Source: Beroe forskalii
Taxonomy: Eukaryota > Ctenophora > Nuda > Beroida > Beroidae
Assembly: GCA_011033025.1 (NCBI GenBank)
Contig: WFMF01000485.1
Coordinates: 1 to 64,000, forward strand
Direction: 5' to 3'
Length of the DNA stretch: 64,000 nt
Numbering within the stretch: position 1 is the first letter of the stretch; every line of letters begins with the position of its first letter. Below are positions 12,426-23,984 of the stretch, piece after piece. A program made the translations under genes and the position numbers. The notes beneath the pieces are model-generated. The model saw nothing but the letters and a program-made list of their open reading frames with translations. It had not been told where the DNA came from and searched no databases.

Positions 12426-12953
12426 CTCTCAATACATATAGTGTGTTGGCAGCTTGATGATCGGATTCCAAGCATCGTATCACGACACAATAATTGATGA
12501 AGTGTCCTGAGTAGTACCTGGCAATAGGTGTAGAAATCCCAAAATACGTGTCAAGTTGACTAGAATTGTAGCGCCGGGTATTTTATACGAATATTCCTTT
12601 ATGTTTTAAGAATATTCCGAGATAATATGATGATAATGTGGCGACGAGGTTGCCTCGAAAATCAATCCATTTAAATCTTTAGTTTTTGTCCGTTTATGGA
12701 AGTCACGAGACTCTGTTAAGAATTTGGACTCATTTTTATTTTACCAAAATAAAAAGTTGGTACGTAAATTCGAAAAGCAGTTAATCAAGTGAAAAATATC
12801 ATAATCATACAAAAAAGAGAAAAAAACTGGAAAAAGTGAAAAATATTCTGATGAAAATTCTGCCGTTCACCCTTGAACGGCTCCATGCAGCTTTCAGCCG
12901 ATCCTATTACCATTGAAATCAGAGTAACGCCTTCCTGAGAAAACAGGCGTTTT

Positions 12954-12995
12954 CACATCAACACTTCCCTTCTATAAACCCTGATGATGACATCA
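12954..12995 (+). promoter_or_regulatory. 39-bp-type motif, site 6 (42 bp, diverged)
   Basis: CACATCAACACTTCCC...ACCCTGATGATGACATCA followed by CTCTC. It is three bases longer than the other copies and the CRE core has ACATCA. Flanked by AGGCG at 12945 and CGCCT near 13003, which can pair. Confidence 0.5.
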
Positions 12996-13026
12996 CTCTC
13001 CCCGCCTATTATACGCCGCGCACAAA

Positions 13027-13094
13027 AATAGGCGGTTATTTTCAACAATTTGGCTGTGTGCACAATGTAAATGAGGTTATTGTGGCCGCCTATT
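13027..13094. repeat. AATAGGCGG hairpin element, copy A
   Basis: AATAGGCGG at 13027-13035 pairs with CCGCCTATT at 13086-13094. The left arm continues TTATTTTCAACAATTTGGCTG. The same arm and loop-side sequence recur at 22135-22211, 9 kb away, with differences, and the left arm alone recurs near 28926. A structured dispersed repeat of unknown role. Confidence 0.7.
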
Positions 13095-14396
13095 CATTCT
13101 GAGCATATATTAATGGATTGATGCGATTAATCAGCAAATCATTAGTAATTAGTAGATCATTAGCTGATGGCACTTGTTATATAACCACATACATGTAAAC
13201 GATCAATGGAATTTGTTACGCTTCTGAGATTCCTGGATTAGATTTGACAGGTAGTGGTGGATGGAAGGAAGTGGTTCAAATCTTTTAATTTCAATAAACG
13301 GCTTGTTAGCTTACTTTCATTCGACATTGACCAATCATCGCGCGGATTGACCGTAAACTTGTACAACGATTGGTCAGTTTCATGACGATTTTGAAGTCCG
13401 AGGGTAAGCTAATACGCCACTGATCTCACTAATAATTGGCAAAATAGCAGTAATAATTACAATATGTTAAAATTCCTAGTAATTATTAGTGGATTCGTGG
13501 AAAATAAAGAAATAAGTAAGTAAATAATTAGTATATTAGTTAATTGAATGAGTAATACAAATTTCCGTTTGGAGGTACAATGGCGTATTTAGAAACTGCT
13601 TCTAATTTGAGATTCCTTTAAATTTCAGGATACGAATTTTTAGGGCACTCATTACATATCTCAAAGTAGTTTGAAGTTATGGAAGTTACTTTCATGCATA
13701 TATAAATTCGTCTTACCCAGATTCAAGAGTGCCTGATTTCAATGAATTTATTGAATTTTTATATTATGAATGTAATGCAATCTTTCAGCACGAAAGTTTG
13801 TGTTTCGTATAAAGTTAATGAAAAATAGTTGAAGAAATTTAGTTAACAAAATTTTGAAAATAGAATAAAACGCTCGATCGAGCTCCAGCTTTTAGATGTT
13901 GCATATCTTAGCGAGTATTGATTCATTGAAAGCAAATGCGGGTACCTATATACTCAAAGCAATCGTAGAAAGAGAAATATACAAGCAAGCTTTATTATAA
14001 TTATTAACCGTATTGTATTCTCAAAACTATAAATGATGCCCTTTATAATATCAAAACATCCTAAATCGATAATTCGAAGTAGCTTTGGAGGTACGAATTG
14101 GAGGCACTAAATTATCGAATATTGCAGCTCGATTCTGCACCGTAATATAGATCGAAATAGATTAAATGAGCTGCTCAAAGCCAGCTCGCATTGCACCCTC
14201 GTATGAATTGAATGAATCCCCCTGAATATTATACTTATTAGTTACATTAAATCATATAATTATCAGTAAAATATAAATATTAACGCAGGGCAGGAATAGG
14301 ATGAATACTGGTTATATGGATGATTGATTCATGTCCTTCTTCCCGGTGTCTTGTTACCTTAACTTAGAGTCTTCTGTGGAGAATAGACCATTTCAT

Positions 14397-14435
14397 GTCA
14401 TCAATTCACCATGTAAAGCTATGATAATGACGTCA
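14397..14435 (+). promoter_or_regulatory. 39-bp dispersed motif, site 7
   Basis: GTCATCAATTCACCATG...CTATGATAATGACGTCA, followed by TGATGA. Length 39 bp. Confidence 0.65.
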
Positions 14436-15037
14436 TGATGACTCGTCTAGTGTTGCAGGACGACCTATTATCATTAACGATCACCCCTCAAGATGGAATG
14501 TTACCAGGATCCCCCTTCCTCGATCCTTTTCTTTGGTTGCAGTGCACTTTCTTAAGTAGCTTAGTGATTTAGTAGCTTAATGCTTTAATGATTAAGTAGC
14601 TTAGTGATAGATGATGTAGCTTAATAATTAAATAGCTTGTTTAAGAAGTTATCAATTCAAAATATTCTTCTTCGAAATCACATTGCGAATTTCGATAAAA
14701 AGATGAAATATTGTTCACTTTTCAATCCGAAAGAATGGATATCGGTTCAACGGCATATCCTCGTACAAGTGTTTTTTCTCTCTGATTCTTCCTCCTCAAA
14801 GTCCACCAATCTAGCTGTCTTCCACATAACAATTGACATTCAACATAACATATATTGTACGCTAGAACCTAGTATAACAAGACAACTTAAGACAGGAAGC
14901 ACACCTGAAATTCCTCCCTGAATAACCAGGAAACGGTTATTAGACTGACATAAGTACAGAAAACTGACTCAGGCACTACAGACTGCCGACCACAATACTC
15001 TTCAGAATGTGAGTATGAAAAGTAGGCGGATGATAAC

Positions 15038-15076
15038 GTCACAAGTGCACCATTCTAAGCCATGATAATGACGTCA
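15038..15076 (+). promoter_or_regulatory. 39-bp dispersed motif, site 8, within a TAGGCGG/CCGCCTA stem
   Basis: GTCACAAGTGCACCATTC...CATGATAATGACGTCA, length 39 bp. It is enclosed by TAGGCGG (15022-15028) and CCGCCTA (15084-15090), so the motif would sit in the loop of a possible stem-loop. Confidence 0.65.
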
Positions 15077-15221
15077 TTCTCAACCGCCTAAATATTTGGT
15101 GGATGTCCATGGGGCGTTTGTCGAGACAGCTCACGAGCTTGTTTTCCTCGGGCTAACTTTAGCTTCTTGTAATTAAGTACCTATCTCCAAGCAGTCTTGG
15201 TGGCTTCAACACGGCAATGAA

Positions 15222-15260
15222 GTCATCAATTTACCACTTTAAACTTTGATAGTGACGTCA
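15222..15260 (+). promoter_or_regulatory. 39-bp dispersed motif, site 9
   Basis: GTCATCAATTTACCACTTT...TTTGATAGTGACGTCA, length 39 bp. Only about 145 bp downstream of site 8. Confidence 0.65.
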
Positions 15261-15807
15261 GTTTCTTCCTGCTTAGGTTTGACAGACAGCGGACAGACGA
15301 CCCTAATTTACTTGACATAACATATTCTTCATGAACATACATAATATATTGTGATTTGTGTCGCAGTCTGAGACTCAAAGTCTATCAAGTATCACTACAA
15401 AACTGATTTGTTAAAATCATACGGAGAAGTCTTTCGGCTTTTTTGTGAAAATTGCAATGGAACTGCGAATATCATTGACAAACGCCAAGTCCGATGAATT
15501 GAGAGTCTTGGGATTCGTTGGGATGATAAATCTTTACAGAGTCGCATTTGTGTGTATGTATTTGTGTACAAGATTCCCAAAGACATACAACTCTCTGACA
15601 CACATACACATACACTCTGGCACACTGTGACACAATTAAGCAATTATTACACACACCACGGGAATACAGGATCTTGCTGCTAATTACTGGTCCATTGTTC
15701 TTACACCGCACAGTGCGCACTTAATTTGAAAAACAAAAGTCTAATTAAGCCTCATTACACCTGTGGCTACTGTAGCTCTACGAGTAGGAACAATAGGAAA
15801 TTCAGAG

Positions 15808-15846
15808 TGACGTCATTGTCATGGTTTGGAGTGGTGAGTTGATGAC
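15808..15846 (-). promoter_or_regulatory. 39-bp dispersed motif, site 10 (inverted)
   Basis: The only copy in reverse orientation: the plus strand reads TGACGTCATTGTCATGG...GAGTTGATGAC. Its reverse complement matches the consensus over the whole 39 bp. Confidence 0.65.
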
Positions 15847-16895
15847 GAAACACTGTCCAGTTTCTGAGCGCTGCCGCTGCCTACGAATCGTACCGATTAT
15901 ACTCGAGTGTGTGTAATTGGCGAGGTTTTGTTCTGTGGGTTTTGTTACCCTGGTGATCACGTGACCATGTCACGTGACGATCACGCGCGTGGTGGCGCGC
16001 AGGTTTCACGCACGTGCACGCCCACCCTGTCGCCTTGGTGAATATTGCGGTACAATGATATATTGTAATTTGTAGGTGTGTAACAAAGTGTGTTATAATA
16101 ATTACATTGTGTGGTCTCAGCAGCTGAATGTGATTATTATCGCAGAGAGTAAACAGAAACACTCTTTTATTTGTCTTTGAAGAGCTGTAGAGGCTTTCTT
16201 TTCAGAGAAAAATTACAATAATTGGTAATTAACTAGCAAGATGGTGGTTTTGATTGTGTTTTAGGTGATGAATGAACGCTTGACCTTGTGCGTGGAAGCC
16301 ATTGTCTTTTTAGCTTTTTCCTTGGAATGTTTCCAAAACAAAAGAAAGTTTATGGAGAACACAATATAGAGAGTACTTTGAAAATATTTCCAAAATCCAA
16401 CATCTGCCCACTCTAATCCTTAATTTGTATTTTACCTACGGTAAGCACTGAGCAGTCTGTACTAGAATTCTCGTATGTTTTATATGAGCTATCTTATAAG
16501 TACATAATTGCTCGTACCAACAGAGCTATTTTTACATAATTATGCATAATTATGCTCAATTAATACTTAAATTATTACACGTTAATTTAAAAGATCTACA
16601 TGCTATAATAAAAAGCACATATTTTATGATCACTTAAGTGACTGCCTTATTAAACGATCTTGAAACTAAGGTTTAAGGTGCACTTAATTAAGGGGTGAAA
16701 TTGAGTGATCTGAGATCTCTTAATTCCGCGCACTAAGGTATAATAATACACGTACATCATCATTATACATTAATTACACAAAATACACAAATCACATATT
16801 ATTATTTTTCCGGAGGGGAGTTCAAGACATACATAATGTACTTATTAATGTGCATGTGACATGTACCCCGCACGAGAGAGAAATAGCCAAGTGAC

Positions 16896-16934
16896 GTCAG
16901 TAAAACACCACTTTAAACCATGATAATGACGTCA
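16896..16934 (+). promoter_or_regulatory. 39-bp dispersed motif, site 11 (CRE at both ends)
   Basis: Begins inside a complete TGACGTCA at 16892-16899 and ends CATGATAATGACGTCA, giving two CRE-type octamers at a fixed distance. Length 39 bp. Confidence 0.7.
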
Positions 16935-17075
16935 CAACCAACCGAATATGATTCAAACGCCGTGTGGTTTGTCTCCCCTTTCGGCAGGGACTGTAGCCCT
17001 CAGAACCATACTATAACTTGTCATCGTACGGTGGGAGAATGGATGGTTGGTATTGTGTAGAGAGAGAGTGTGAAA

Positions 17076-17104
17076 CGTTATCATCACTTGTAGTGATGAT
17101 AACG
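17076..17104. repeat. Perfect 13-bp stem-loop
   Basis: CGTTATCATCACT, loop TGT, then AGTGATGATAACG: a perfect inverted repeat with a three-base loop. No U-rich tract follows. Possibly a cruciform-type or protein-binding palindrome. Confidence 0.85.
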
Positions 17105-18181
17105 TGATCAATTACTGTGGCACCGGGAAGGTAAGGGACTCGTTTTCATCCAAAGTCTTCAGTCCCCTTCCAGCTTTCTAGTAGTAGAAGATTATAATTC
17201 ATCAGCTGGTCTATGCGCACTTTGCCAATCACTGACTCACCTTATAGTCGAAATGGAGTGTTTTCCATGTCAAGGTGGATCTGAAGATGGGAATTTTCTT
17301 GCCCAATCTCGATCTATCTACTAAAAATGGTAACTTTCTGGCATTATCTGGCATTGAATTTCGAAGCTTAAGGATGATACCGTTCAAATAATACACCAGC
17401 TGTAACCGATATCTCACTCAAAATCTACTCAACTCACAGAAATGTAGCGAAATCCGCTAATGGTGTACATTATTAAGTTACGATTATTCTGTTGAAAATT
17501 AACAACGTACACCGAAATTGAAGATCATCCCACGGTACTATATTTAGGTTAATAAGGACACAATAAGCCTTACACGTTTCTTGGTGAAATCGTCGATTTA
17601 GTACTCATCAATTTGATCAAAATTGCGACATCCCTGGTAAACGAAGAGGCGAAATATATCATTCAGTGATGCTTAATAATTAGCAATTTGAACAACATGA
17701 AATTGATAGAACATTGAACTGATCACTAAATTAAAGTGAAAATGAGATGTCAATTACTGAAAACCAATTAGTAGAAAGTCCTTTCTGACTTCCCTTCCCT
17801 TCAAAAGAAATTTCTGATTCGTATTTCTCATAATTTCTCAAAGTTTTTGTCTCACGGTAGTCTTGTTTCCAATCTTGGCACCACACTTCTAGTGTCTACT
17901 CCTTGTCTACTCCTTTTCTACTCCTTGTACTGTTAAAGTCTACTCCTCGACCCTTTATCCCTCAAGAATTATACTACCGTTTCATCTCATCTCTGGGTAG
18001 GTACCCTTTTCATTTAATTTTTCTGTTAATTTGAGGTACTCGCCAGATAGGTTCAGGGGACAGGGTTACTGGACGTTAGGGCACTGTCCTTGGTTATATG
18101 GGACACACTCAATGTCGGTGGGTAGGTACCTGCTCGACTGTTGTCTGCTACTATTGCCACAGGTCGTCAGAGAAAATTTAT

Positions 18182-18220
18182 GTCACTAAATCACTATTTT
18201 AATCCATGATAATGACGTCA
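18182..18220 (+). promoter_or_regulatory. 39-bp dispersed motif, site 12
   Basis: GTCACTAAATCACTATT...CATGATAATGACGTCA followed by CTCTCA. Length 39 bp. Confidence 0.65.
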
Positions 18221-18844
18221 CTCTCACCAGATCTATTCTCCTCCACAAGTCGTATACCAATTATACGGTGATCAAGTTACACCAGGTCTTGTCTATCTCT
18301 AAACATGTATCTCTACTTCTCATGATAAACTTTCATTGATACAAACCATGTCTTGCCACCAGTTAACATTTCAGTCTACAGACCCATCTGTACATAACTC
18401 TATTCTACCTTTGTTAAAGTATTGTATATCTACAATCCACTCTACACTACACTCAGTAGTTTTCTTTATTTCTTTATTTAGATTAAGCTTGGTTTTTACT
18501 GACTACTGCTTCTATGCTGTGCCTTTTTAATTTTCTTTTAATCTTTTTGTTATTATGTAGGGTATCTATTGGTGTTGACGCGACGTATTATTCCCTTAAG
18601 AAAAGGTTAGCAGGACTCTGAAATGAAACCCTAATCGTGATTGCCCTATATTTCGTGCCGAAAGTAGATAGGTCTTTTCGATATTTCATAGGTTTAATAA
18701 GCATTAGTTTTACCTATTTAACAGTTATCCCTAAGGTAGCTGGGAATATCCTGGGATAGTTCAAATCGTTGAAATGCTTTTCCAATTCTGAACTTCCTAA
18801 TCCTGTCGACGGAAATTGCAACTTTAGACTTACAGTTCCTCCCT

Positions 18845-19235
18845 TCCCCAAGTACTTCCTGGGATAGTTCCAAGGAGAGTTCCAAGGAAATGCTCTAATC
18901 TCAACCTCTGATACTCCCTAATACCTATACTGATAGTAGATAGTCCCTAACTTATACTCAAAATAGAATACCTATCCACAGATTTCCACAGAGTTCCATA
19001 GAGTTATTATCTAGTTTTACTGTTTTAATTCATTTGAATTTGAAGAGCAATCGCCTATCGAATCCTCCCTTAATTTACCTGCCAATTTTGAAAATTTACA
19101 AACCCTGGAAATGCTCTACATACCCTAATCTCTAACCCCGATAAGTACTCCCTATATACCGCACTATGTACTGATACTCCCTATACTGTATACCTCAAGA
19201 AGTTCCTGGGATAGTTCCAAGGATAGTTCGTAGTT
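18845..19235. repeat. Diverged duplication of a CT-rich segment
   Basis: Phrases such as CCTGGGATAGTTCCAAGGA, GGAAATGCTCTA, CTCTAACCCC/CTCAACCTC and GATACTCCCTA occur at 18850-18940 and again in shuffled order at 19105-19230. An old local duplication of noncoding sequence. Confidence 0.6.
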
Positions 19236-19383
19236 CCGGATAATTAGATACAGAGTACAGTAAGACAGTAAGACAGCGTATTATATGTGAGTGGTCATAT
19301 TAGGTCCGTGTAAATAGTCCATCTAACGTCAAATTACAACCTTCCCTCGCAAAGAGGAGTGACTCTACAAAATCATCCTGAGT

Positions 19384-19634
19384 CACGTGACTTAGCGTCG
19401 CTGACCAATCAGCGTGCAGTATCAGAGCACGTGTCACGACACCAGCCAATGAGGGTTCGCTGAGTTGGTCACGTGACAGGTTTAACAAACCGCATCATTA
19501 GTTCGGTTCTTGACATACAATTACTTCTCATTACAGGAACAATAGCCTCCGTGGGTTACTGATCACGTGATCGGGCAATACTGCCGCCCCATTGGTGGAT
19601 GGGGATCACGGGGTATTGCCATGGGGATCACGTG
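19384..19634. promoter_or_regulatory. Cluster of CACGTG E-boxes and CCAAT boxes
   Basis: Five CACGTG hexamers (19384, 19428, 19470, 19564, 19629), most as TCACGTGA or TCACGTGG, plus CCAAT at about 19405 and 19445 and ATTGG near 19591, all within 250 bp. CACGTG is the classic bHLH-ZIP site and CCAAT the NF-Y site (established knowledge). No exon follows that I can recognise, so a promoter or enhancer role is inference. Confidence 0.45.
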
Positions 19635-20140
19635 GTATTTCCATGACAACACGTGTTTCGAGTAGAGATTGTTCTTATTAAAATATACAGTTCTCTGACT
19701 TGGTCGAGGGAGATGCGCGGCGTCCTTATAATTAAAACTGGGATACAGAGTACCACAACCTCATAAGACACTTCATTGGTACCAATGCGTCCTGTGAAGT
19801 GAGGTGGGACAAAGGAGTGAAGTGGGACGAGATGGGATTTGAAATCGGGCAATAGGGTATTAAGATCCGAAGTGAAATCGGGCAATTGGCGATTAAGTTC
19901 CGAAGTGAAATCATTAGGAAGATAATCATTGTTATGAATCTTGCGTTAGATCTAGGTGACCAATGCATACTGTGAGGGAGTGAAATGGGATAAGATAGGA
20001 CTATTATAGGAGAGGACAGAATTAGGATTTGAAATCGGGCAAATAGCGATTATTAGTAGGCTCGATTATTAGTACTTATTATAAATTTAAATAAGATTTA
20101 ACGCTCAAGGTTTCATTTTCTCTGCATCTCCAGTGTTCTG

Positions 20141-20234
20141 TTCTATAAAAAGTCCACACACTCCTAGCTTTACTCAATAAATCTCCGGTTCTATAAAAAG
20201 ATGATGGAAACGTCAGAGGGTTCTATAAAAAGTG
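20141..20234 (+). promoter_or_regulatory. Three repeated TTCTATAAAAAG TATA-like boxes
   Basis: TTCTATAAAAAG occurs at 20141, about 20190 and 20221, two of them followed by GTCCACAC or GTGCACATTC and then GCTTTACTC. The repeated unit looks like a tandem core promoter, but no downstream transcript can be shown. Confidence 0.4.
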
Positions 20235-20364
20235 CACATTCTTGCTTTACTCTCCATCCTCTCCTCTCTCTCTGCCCGCACAATAGTTAATTGCCAGACA
20301 ATAGGGCCGTAAATACGGCAACAAAAGCAGGCACACGAGCATGATATACCTCGGACAATGACAC

Positions 20365-20403
20365 GTCACAGAAACACCATGTTAAGCCCTGATTATGACG
20401 TCA
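20365..20403 (+). promoter_or_regulatory. 39-bp dispersed motif, site 13
   Basis: GTCACAGAAACACCATG...CCTGATTATGACGTCA followed by CTCCC. Length 39 bp. It lies about 130 bp after the triple TATA-like repeat. Confidence 0.6.
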
Positions 20404-20690
20404 CTCCCTCCTGTAACAAAAGTAGCAGGAGGTGCGAGGAGCGTGGTGGTTGGAGCCAGGCCTGTCTGCAACCTGCATTACAGTGGTCATTTCCTGTTAG
20501 TTGCTCTTCTCGTGTGTTTGACTTGGTGAGGGCTTAGTAACACTGCTAGAAGGAACTTATTATATACTGACCTAATCAGTGATCAGTGATCACCCATGTA
20601 AAATAGGTACGCTATTTAACATTTAAGATATTCGCATAATATTATTAGCGAAATTTTGAAGGTTCGCCTCAATATAATATTTCTTTTCTA

Positions 20691-21050
20691 CCTTATTACA
20701 GGAAATATCGCCTACAGAAAAATGAGCCTACATGTCATTAAGCTACATGAAATTAAGCCCTTTTTTGAGGCCCTAGGGCTTAATTACATGTAGGCCTAAT
20801 TTGATGCATTCTTAAATACATGCAGCCAAATTATCATATGTTGAGATAGAAATTTCATGAGATAGAAATTTCAGCCTTGTAAGCTTGTATGCAAATAATT
20901 AAGACTTTACATGTTACGAATTAGGAATTTTTGGCTTTATTTGACACTTTGATAGTTTATATTACTCTCCAATTACCACTTAACACAATTAATTACAATT
21001 GGGGAATTTTCAGAGACGATGATTACAATGACAAAATAACCTATAGAATA
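20691..21050 (+). mobile_element. Partial tandem copy (first 360 bp) of a TA-flanked element
   Basis: Starts after TA with CCTTATTACAGGAAAT and matches 21051-21410 almost base for base. It then stops, and the next full copy begins directly. The period is exactly 360 bp. It contains the inverted repeat TACATGAAATTAAGCCC / GGGCTTAATTACATGTA. Confidence 0.85.
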
Positions 21051-21845
21051 CCTTATTACAGGAAATATCGCCTACAGAAAAATGAGCCTACATGTCATTA
21101 AGCTCCATGAAATTAAGCCCTTTTTTGAGGCCCTAGGGCTTAATTACATGTAGGCCTAATTTGATGCATTCTTAAATACGTGCAGCCAAATTATCATTGT
21201 GGAGATATAAATTTCATGAGATAGAAATTTCAGCCTTGTAAGCTTGTATGCAAATAATTAAGACTTTACATGTTACGAATTAGGAATTTTTGGCTTTATT
21301 TGACACTTTGATAGTTTAAATTACTCTCCAATTACCACTTAACACAATTAATTACAATTGGGGAATTTTCAGAGACAATGATTACAATGACAAAATAACC
21401 TATAGAATAGATTATCACAGCATCATGAGAATCTTATCAGTTACATCAAATTAATGATCGAATATGTTTCCACAAAACACCACATAATAGCTGATTATCA
21501 TTATGGCCTTGATTCTTGAAAACATTGGACGCTATGTAAATTCAGGTATGAAGGTTTGAAAGTATGATGGAGTGTCAAGAAGTGAGCTCCAAGATGTGTC
21601 TATTGCATTATTGATAGTCTTGGCAATACCAGTGGCTTTCCATCCGGCATCAATTCAAAGCTTAATCAATACTGAATAATAAATAATTGAAAAAAATCAA
21701 TGTTTTCGAACTTATTATGTTCAAATTTGCTTGAAAAATTAGTCCTCATGAAATTAAGAATACATGTCATTAAGGTGCATGAAATTAAGCCCTTTTTGAG
21801 ACCTTAGGGCTTAATTATATGTAAACTTAATTTCCTGTAATAAGG
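21051..21845 (+). mobile_element. TA-flanked TIR element (795 bp, non-autonomous)
   Basis: Ends are CCTTATTACAGGAAAT and ATTTCCTGTAATAAGG, preceded and followed by TA, the target-duplication type of Tc1/mariner-like elements (established knowledge). Both ends carry a subterminal hairpin, AAATTAAGCCC...GGGCTTAATT. No transposase gene is present. A third, truncated copy in reverse orientation lies at 63059-63803. Confidence 0.85.
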
Positions 21846-22134
21846 TATTTCTTTTCCTTTGCGGTCAGCAATTATAGATCGAAGGGATTCCCTTCACGAT
21901 CTCAAAGCACTACCTAATTGCTGAGGCACAAGTCACACTTTATATTTTCACATTTTATACGATGTACTCCTGAACAGACCTGGAAGAATGCAGGTTTTAT
22001 GGTCGTTATATATCCTTTTGTCTCGGCCATATATTGACCATATAGTTACAGCATGACAATTCAAATGACTCATGGTAAACCCAGGCAAAACATGAAATGA
22101 GCTGCCTCATGAGCCTATTTATACCCTTGCGAAA

Positions 22135-22211
22135 AATAGGCGGTTATTTACAACAATTTAGCTGCTCAAATACTGTTAATGACGTCATATTTGATATTGC
22201 GACCGCCTATT
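22135..22211. repeat. AATAGGCGG hairpin element, copy B
   Basis: AATAGGCGGTTATTTACAAC at 22135 pairs with GACCGCCTATT at 22201-22211. The loop holds GTTAATGACGTCAT. Related to the copy at 13027-13094. Confidence 0.7.
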
Positions 22212-22879
22212 CATATTGTGAGCCTATTTAGGCGCATGTAAGTTTCTCAATATCCGGGTTGCACGTCATTTTGAGTAATTCACGTGTCAATGAATATGAA
22301 AGCCCATTTGAAGCAAATAGGCTTCTGGATTGCATTCATATTCATGCTTTTTGTGAACAATCTAAAGTCTCTTGAACGTTGTAATGATTTGTAATGATGA
22401 CGAAAGTTTTTGAATTCCGATATACGTGTGCTTTGCAAATTGCATAATGTCATTGAATAATCTGACAGAAAAATCACGAAGCACTTTCTTGATTCGAGGT
22501 TTTTGTATTCTAATAAATCACTTGCTTTTGAGGGTAAGTGCTAGCTTTTTATGGTTTGATTACTATTTGTTCGCCTCTTCTGAATAAATTCAATTCTTTC
22601 ACTCACAAGGCACAGTTCAGAAATTGTACTTGAAATTTCTATTTTATTTTTTTTTTGGGACACTAAAAAATCTTTTGTCCCCCCCTTAGTAATGATTCTT
22701 TTAAAGCCTTGTCCCCGGTTAGAAGTTAGACCTTGCTATGATTTCATGACCCAACTGCTCCTCAATTTCCCTTCTTCTTCCCCAGTCCCCTCCTCGTTTT
22801 TCCCTCCTGTTCTTGCCCTTCCCCAATGGATTCTAGTCCCCCCCAACTGACCTAAACTGCCCCCTATTGGGCCCCTCTG

Positions 22880-23325
22880 CCCCCCCTTTGCCCCTCTACT
22901 GCCCCTGGTGAACTTTTAACCCCTACCCTGTGACCCTCTACTGACCCCTGGAACTGACCCCCTGGTGAACCCTACTTACCCCTGGTGACTCCATGGTGAA
23001 CTCCTACTAAACCCCTGCTGAGCCCCTACTGACTCCCTGGTGAATTACTACTAGTACTAACCCCCTGGTGACCCCCACTAACCCCTACTGACCCCCTAGT
23101 GATTTCTTGCCGTACTGGCCCTGGTGACCCCACTATCCCCTGATGACCCCCTATTGAACCCCTGGTCCTGCTGACCCTCTACTGACCTACATACTGAACC
23201 CCTGCTGACCCCTGGTGAACTCCTATACACCATGCCCCTGCTGACCCCTGGAACCCCTACTGACCCCTTGGTGACCCCCACTAACCCTAGGGGTCCCTAC
23301 TGACCCCCAGGTGACCCCAAATTTC
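22880..23325. repeat. Degenerate CCCCTGGTGA / CCCCTACTGA minisatellite
   Basis: Dozens of short units of 10-16 bp such as CCCCTGGTGACC, CCCTACTGACCC and CCACTAACCCC. Upstream, 22680-22880 is C-rich and similar but more degenerate. No gene. Confidence 0.85.
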
Positions 23326-23904
23326 TAACTTACTTACTTGTGTTAGTTATGTTTGTCATAACTAACTTAGGTACCTAATTAATAGGTGAAGCGTCATGAT
23401 AAGGAGTTCACAAGGGTCGGCGGAGTTCAGGGAAGGGGGCGAAAGAAGGCCATTGAACTATAATCTTCCCTAGGTCATATAAATGCATCGACAGTCAATA
23501 GAATCGAGTGTTTCATATGAACAGAAAATAGTTCCAGGTGTGGAACCTGAAGGGAATCAGGGATAAAAGCAATATGACTAGACTATTCTGGAATTGATTT
23601 ATGTGACTATAAAGCTATAGAGAAGAAAATGACAGTAAGGGATGGTCACCAATTGAACTACATGTCCTAGACTTTTAGAAACTTTCAAAGTTCTTACTTT
23701 CTTTGATTATATAAAAAAATGCATGGAGCTTGAGCCTTCTTGAAGCAAGGGCAAATTTCAACTGTTTCAACGACCTCAATTGACACATTTGATTGTTCCA
23801 CCAATCAAATTAGTGGGAAAATGTTGGTCATAGATTGTAACAACTTTTCTCTCACAACTTTCAACTAAAATGCTTCAGGAAAACCAGGATAAAAATGAAA
23901 AAAA

Positions 23905-23971
23905 CGGCCAACCGGCCAACGGCCAATTGGCCGAAACGGCAAATTTTTTAGACGGTTGGCCGTTGGCCGGT
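23905..23971. repeat. CCGGCCAACGGCCAA inverted repeat
   Basis: CCGGCCAACGGCCAA (23912-23926) and TTGGCCGTTGGCCGG (23956-23970) are perfect reverse complements around a short AT-rich loop. It immediately precedes a Helitron-like unit. Confidence 0.85.
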
Positions 23972-23984
23972 GGACCCCCCCCCT

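Larger units (their letters stand above)
8424..20690. other. Motif-rich AT-rich block without recognisable genes
   Basis: Apart from the entries listed separately, I find no exon, RNA gene or transposon with clear ends here. Several short minus- or plus-strand frames of 60-95 residues have no recognisable features. The block is set apart by thirteen 39-bp motifs (the first just upstream at 8385), stem-loops of AGGCGG/CCGCCT type, and TATA-like and E-box clusters near its right end. Confidence 0.5.

Noticed and set aside
15959-16020. CACGTG/CACGCG palindromes as a promoter
   Set aside because: GC-rich local palindromes only, with no exon or TATA-like element and no repeat of the pattern. Too weak for a separate call.
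18729-18740. CCTAAGGTAGC resembling a conserved 23S rRNA segment
   Set aside because: Only about 11 bases match and the surrounding sequence shows no other rRNA helix. Chance.
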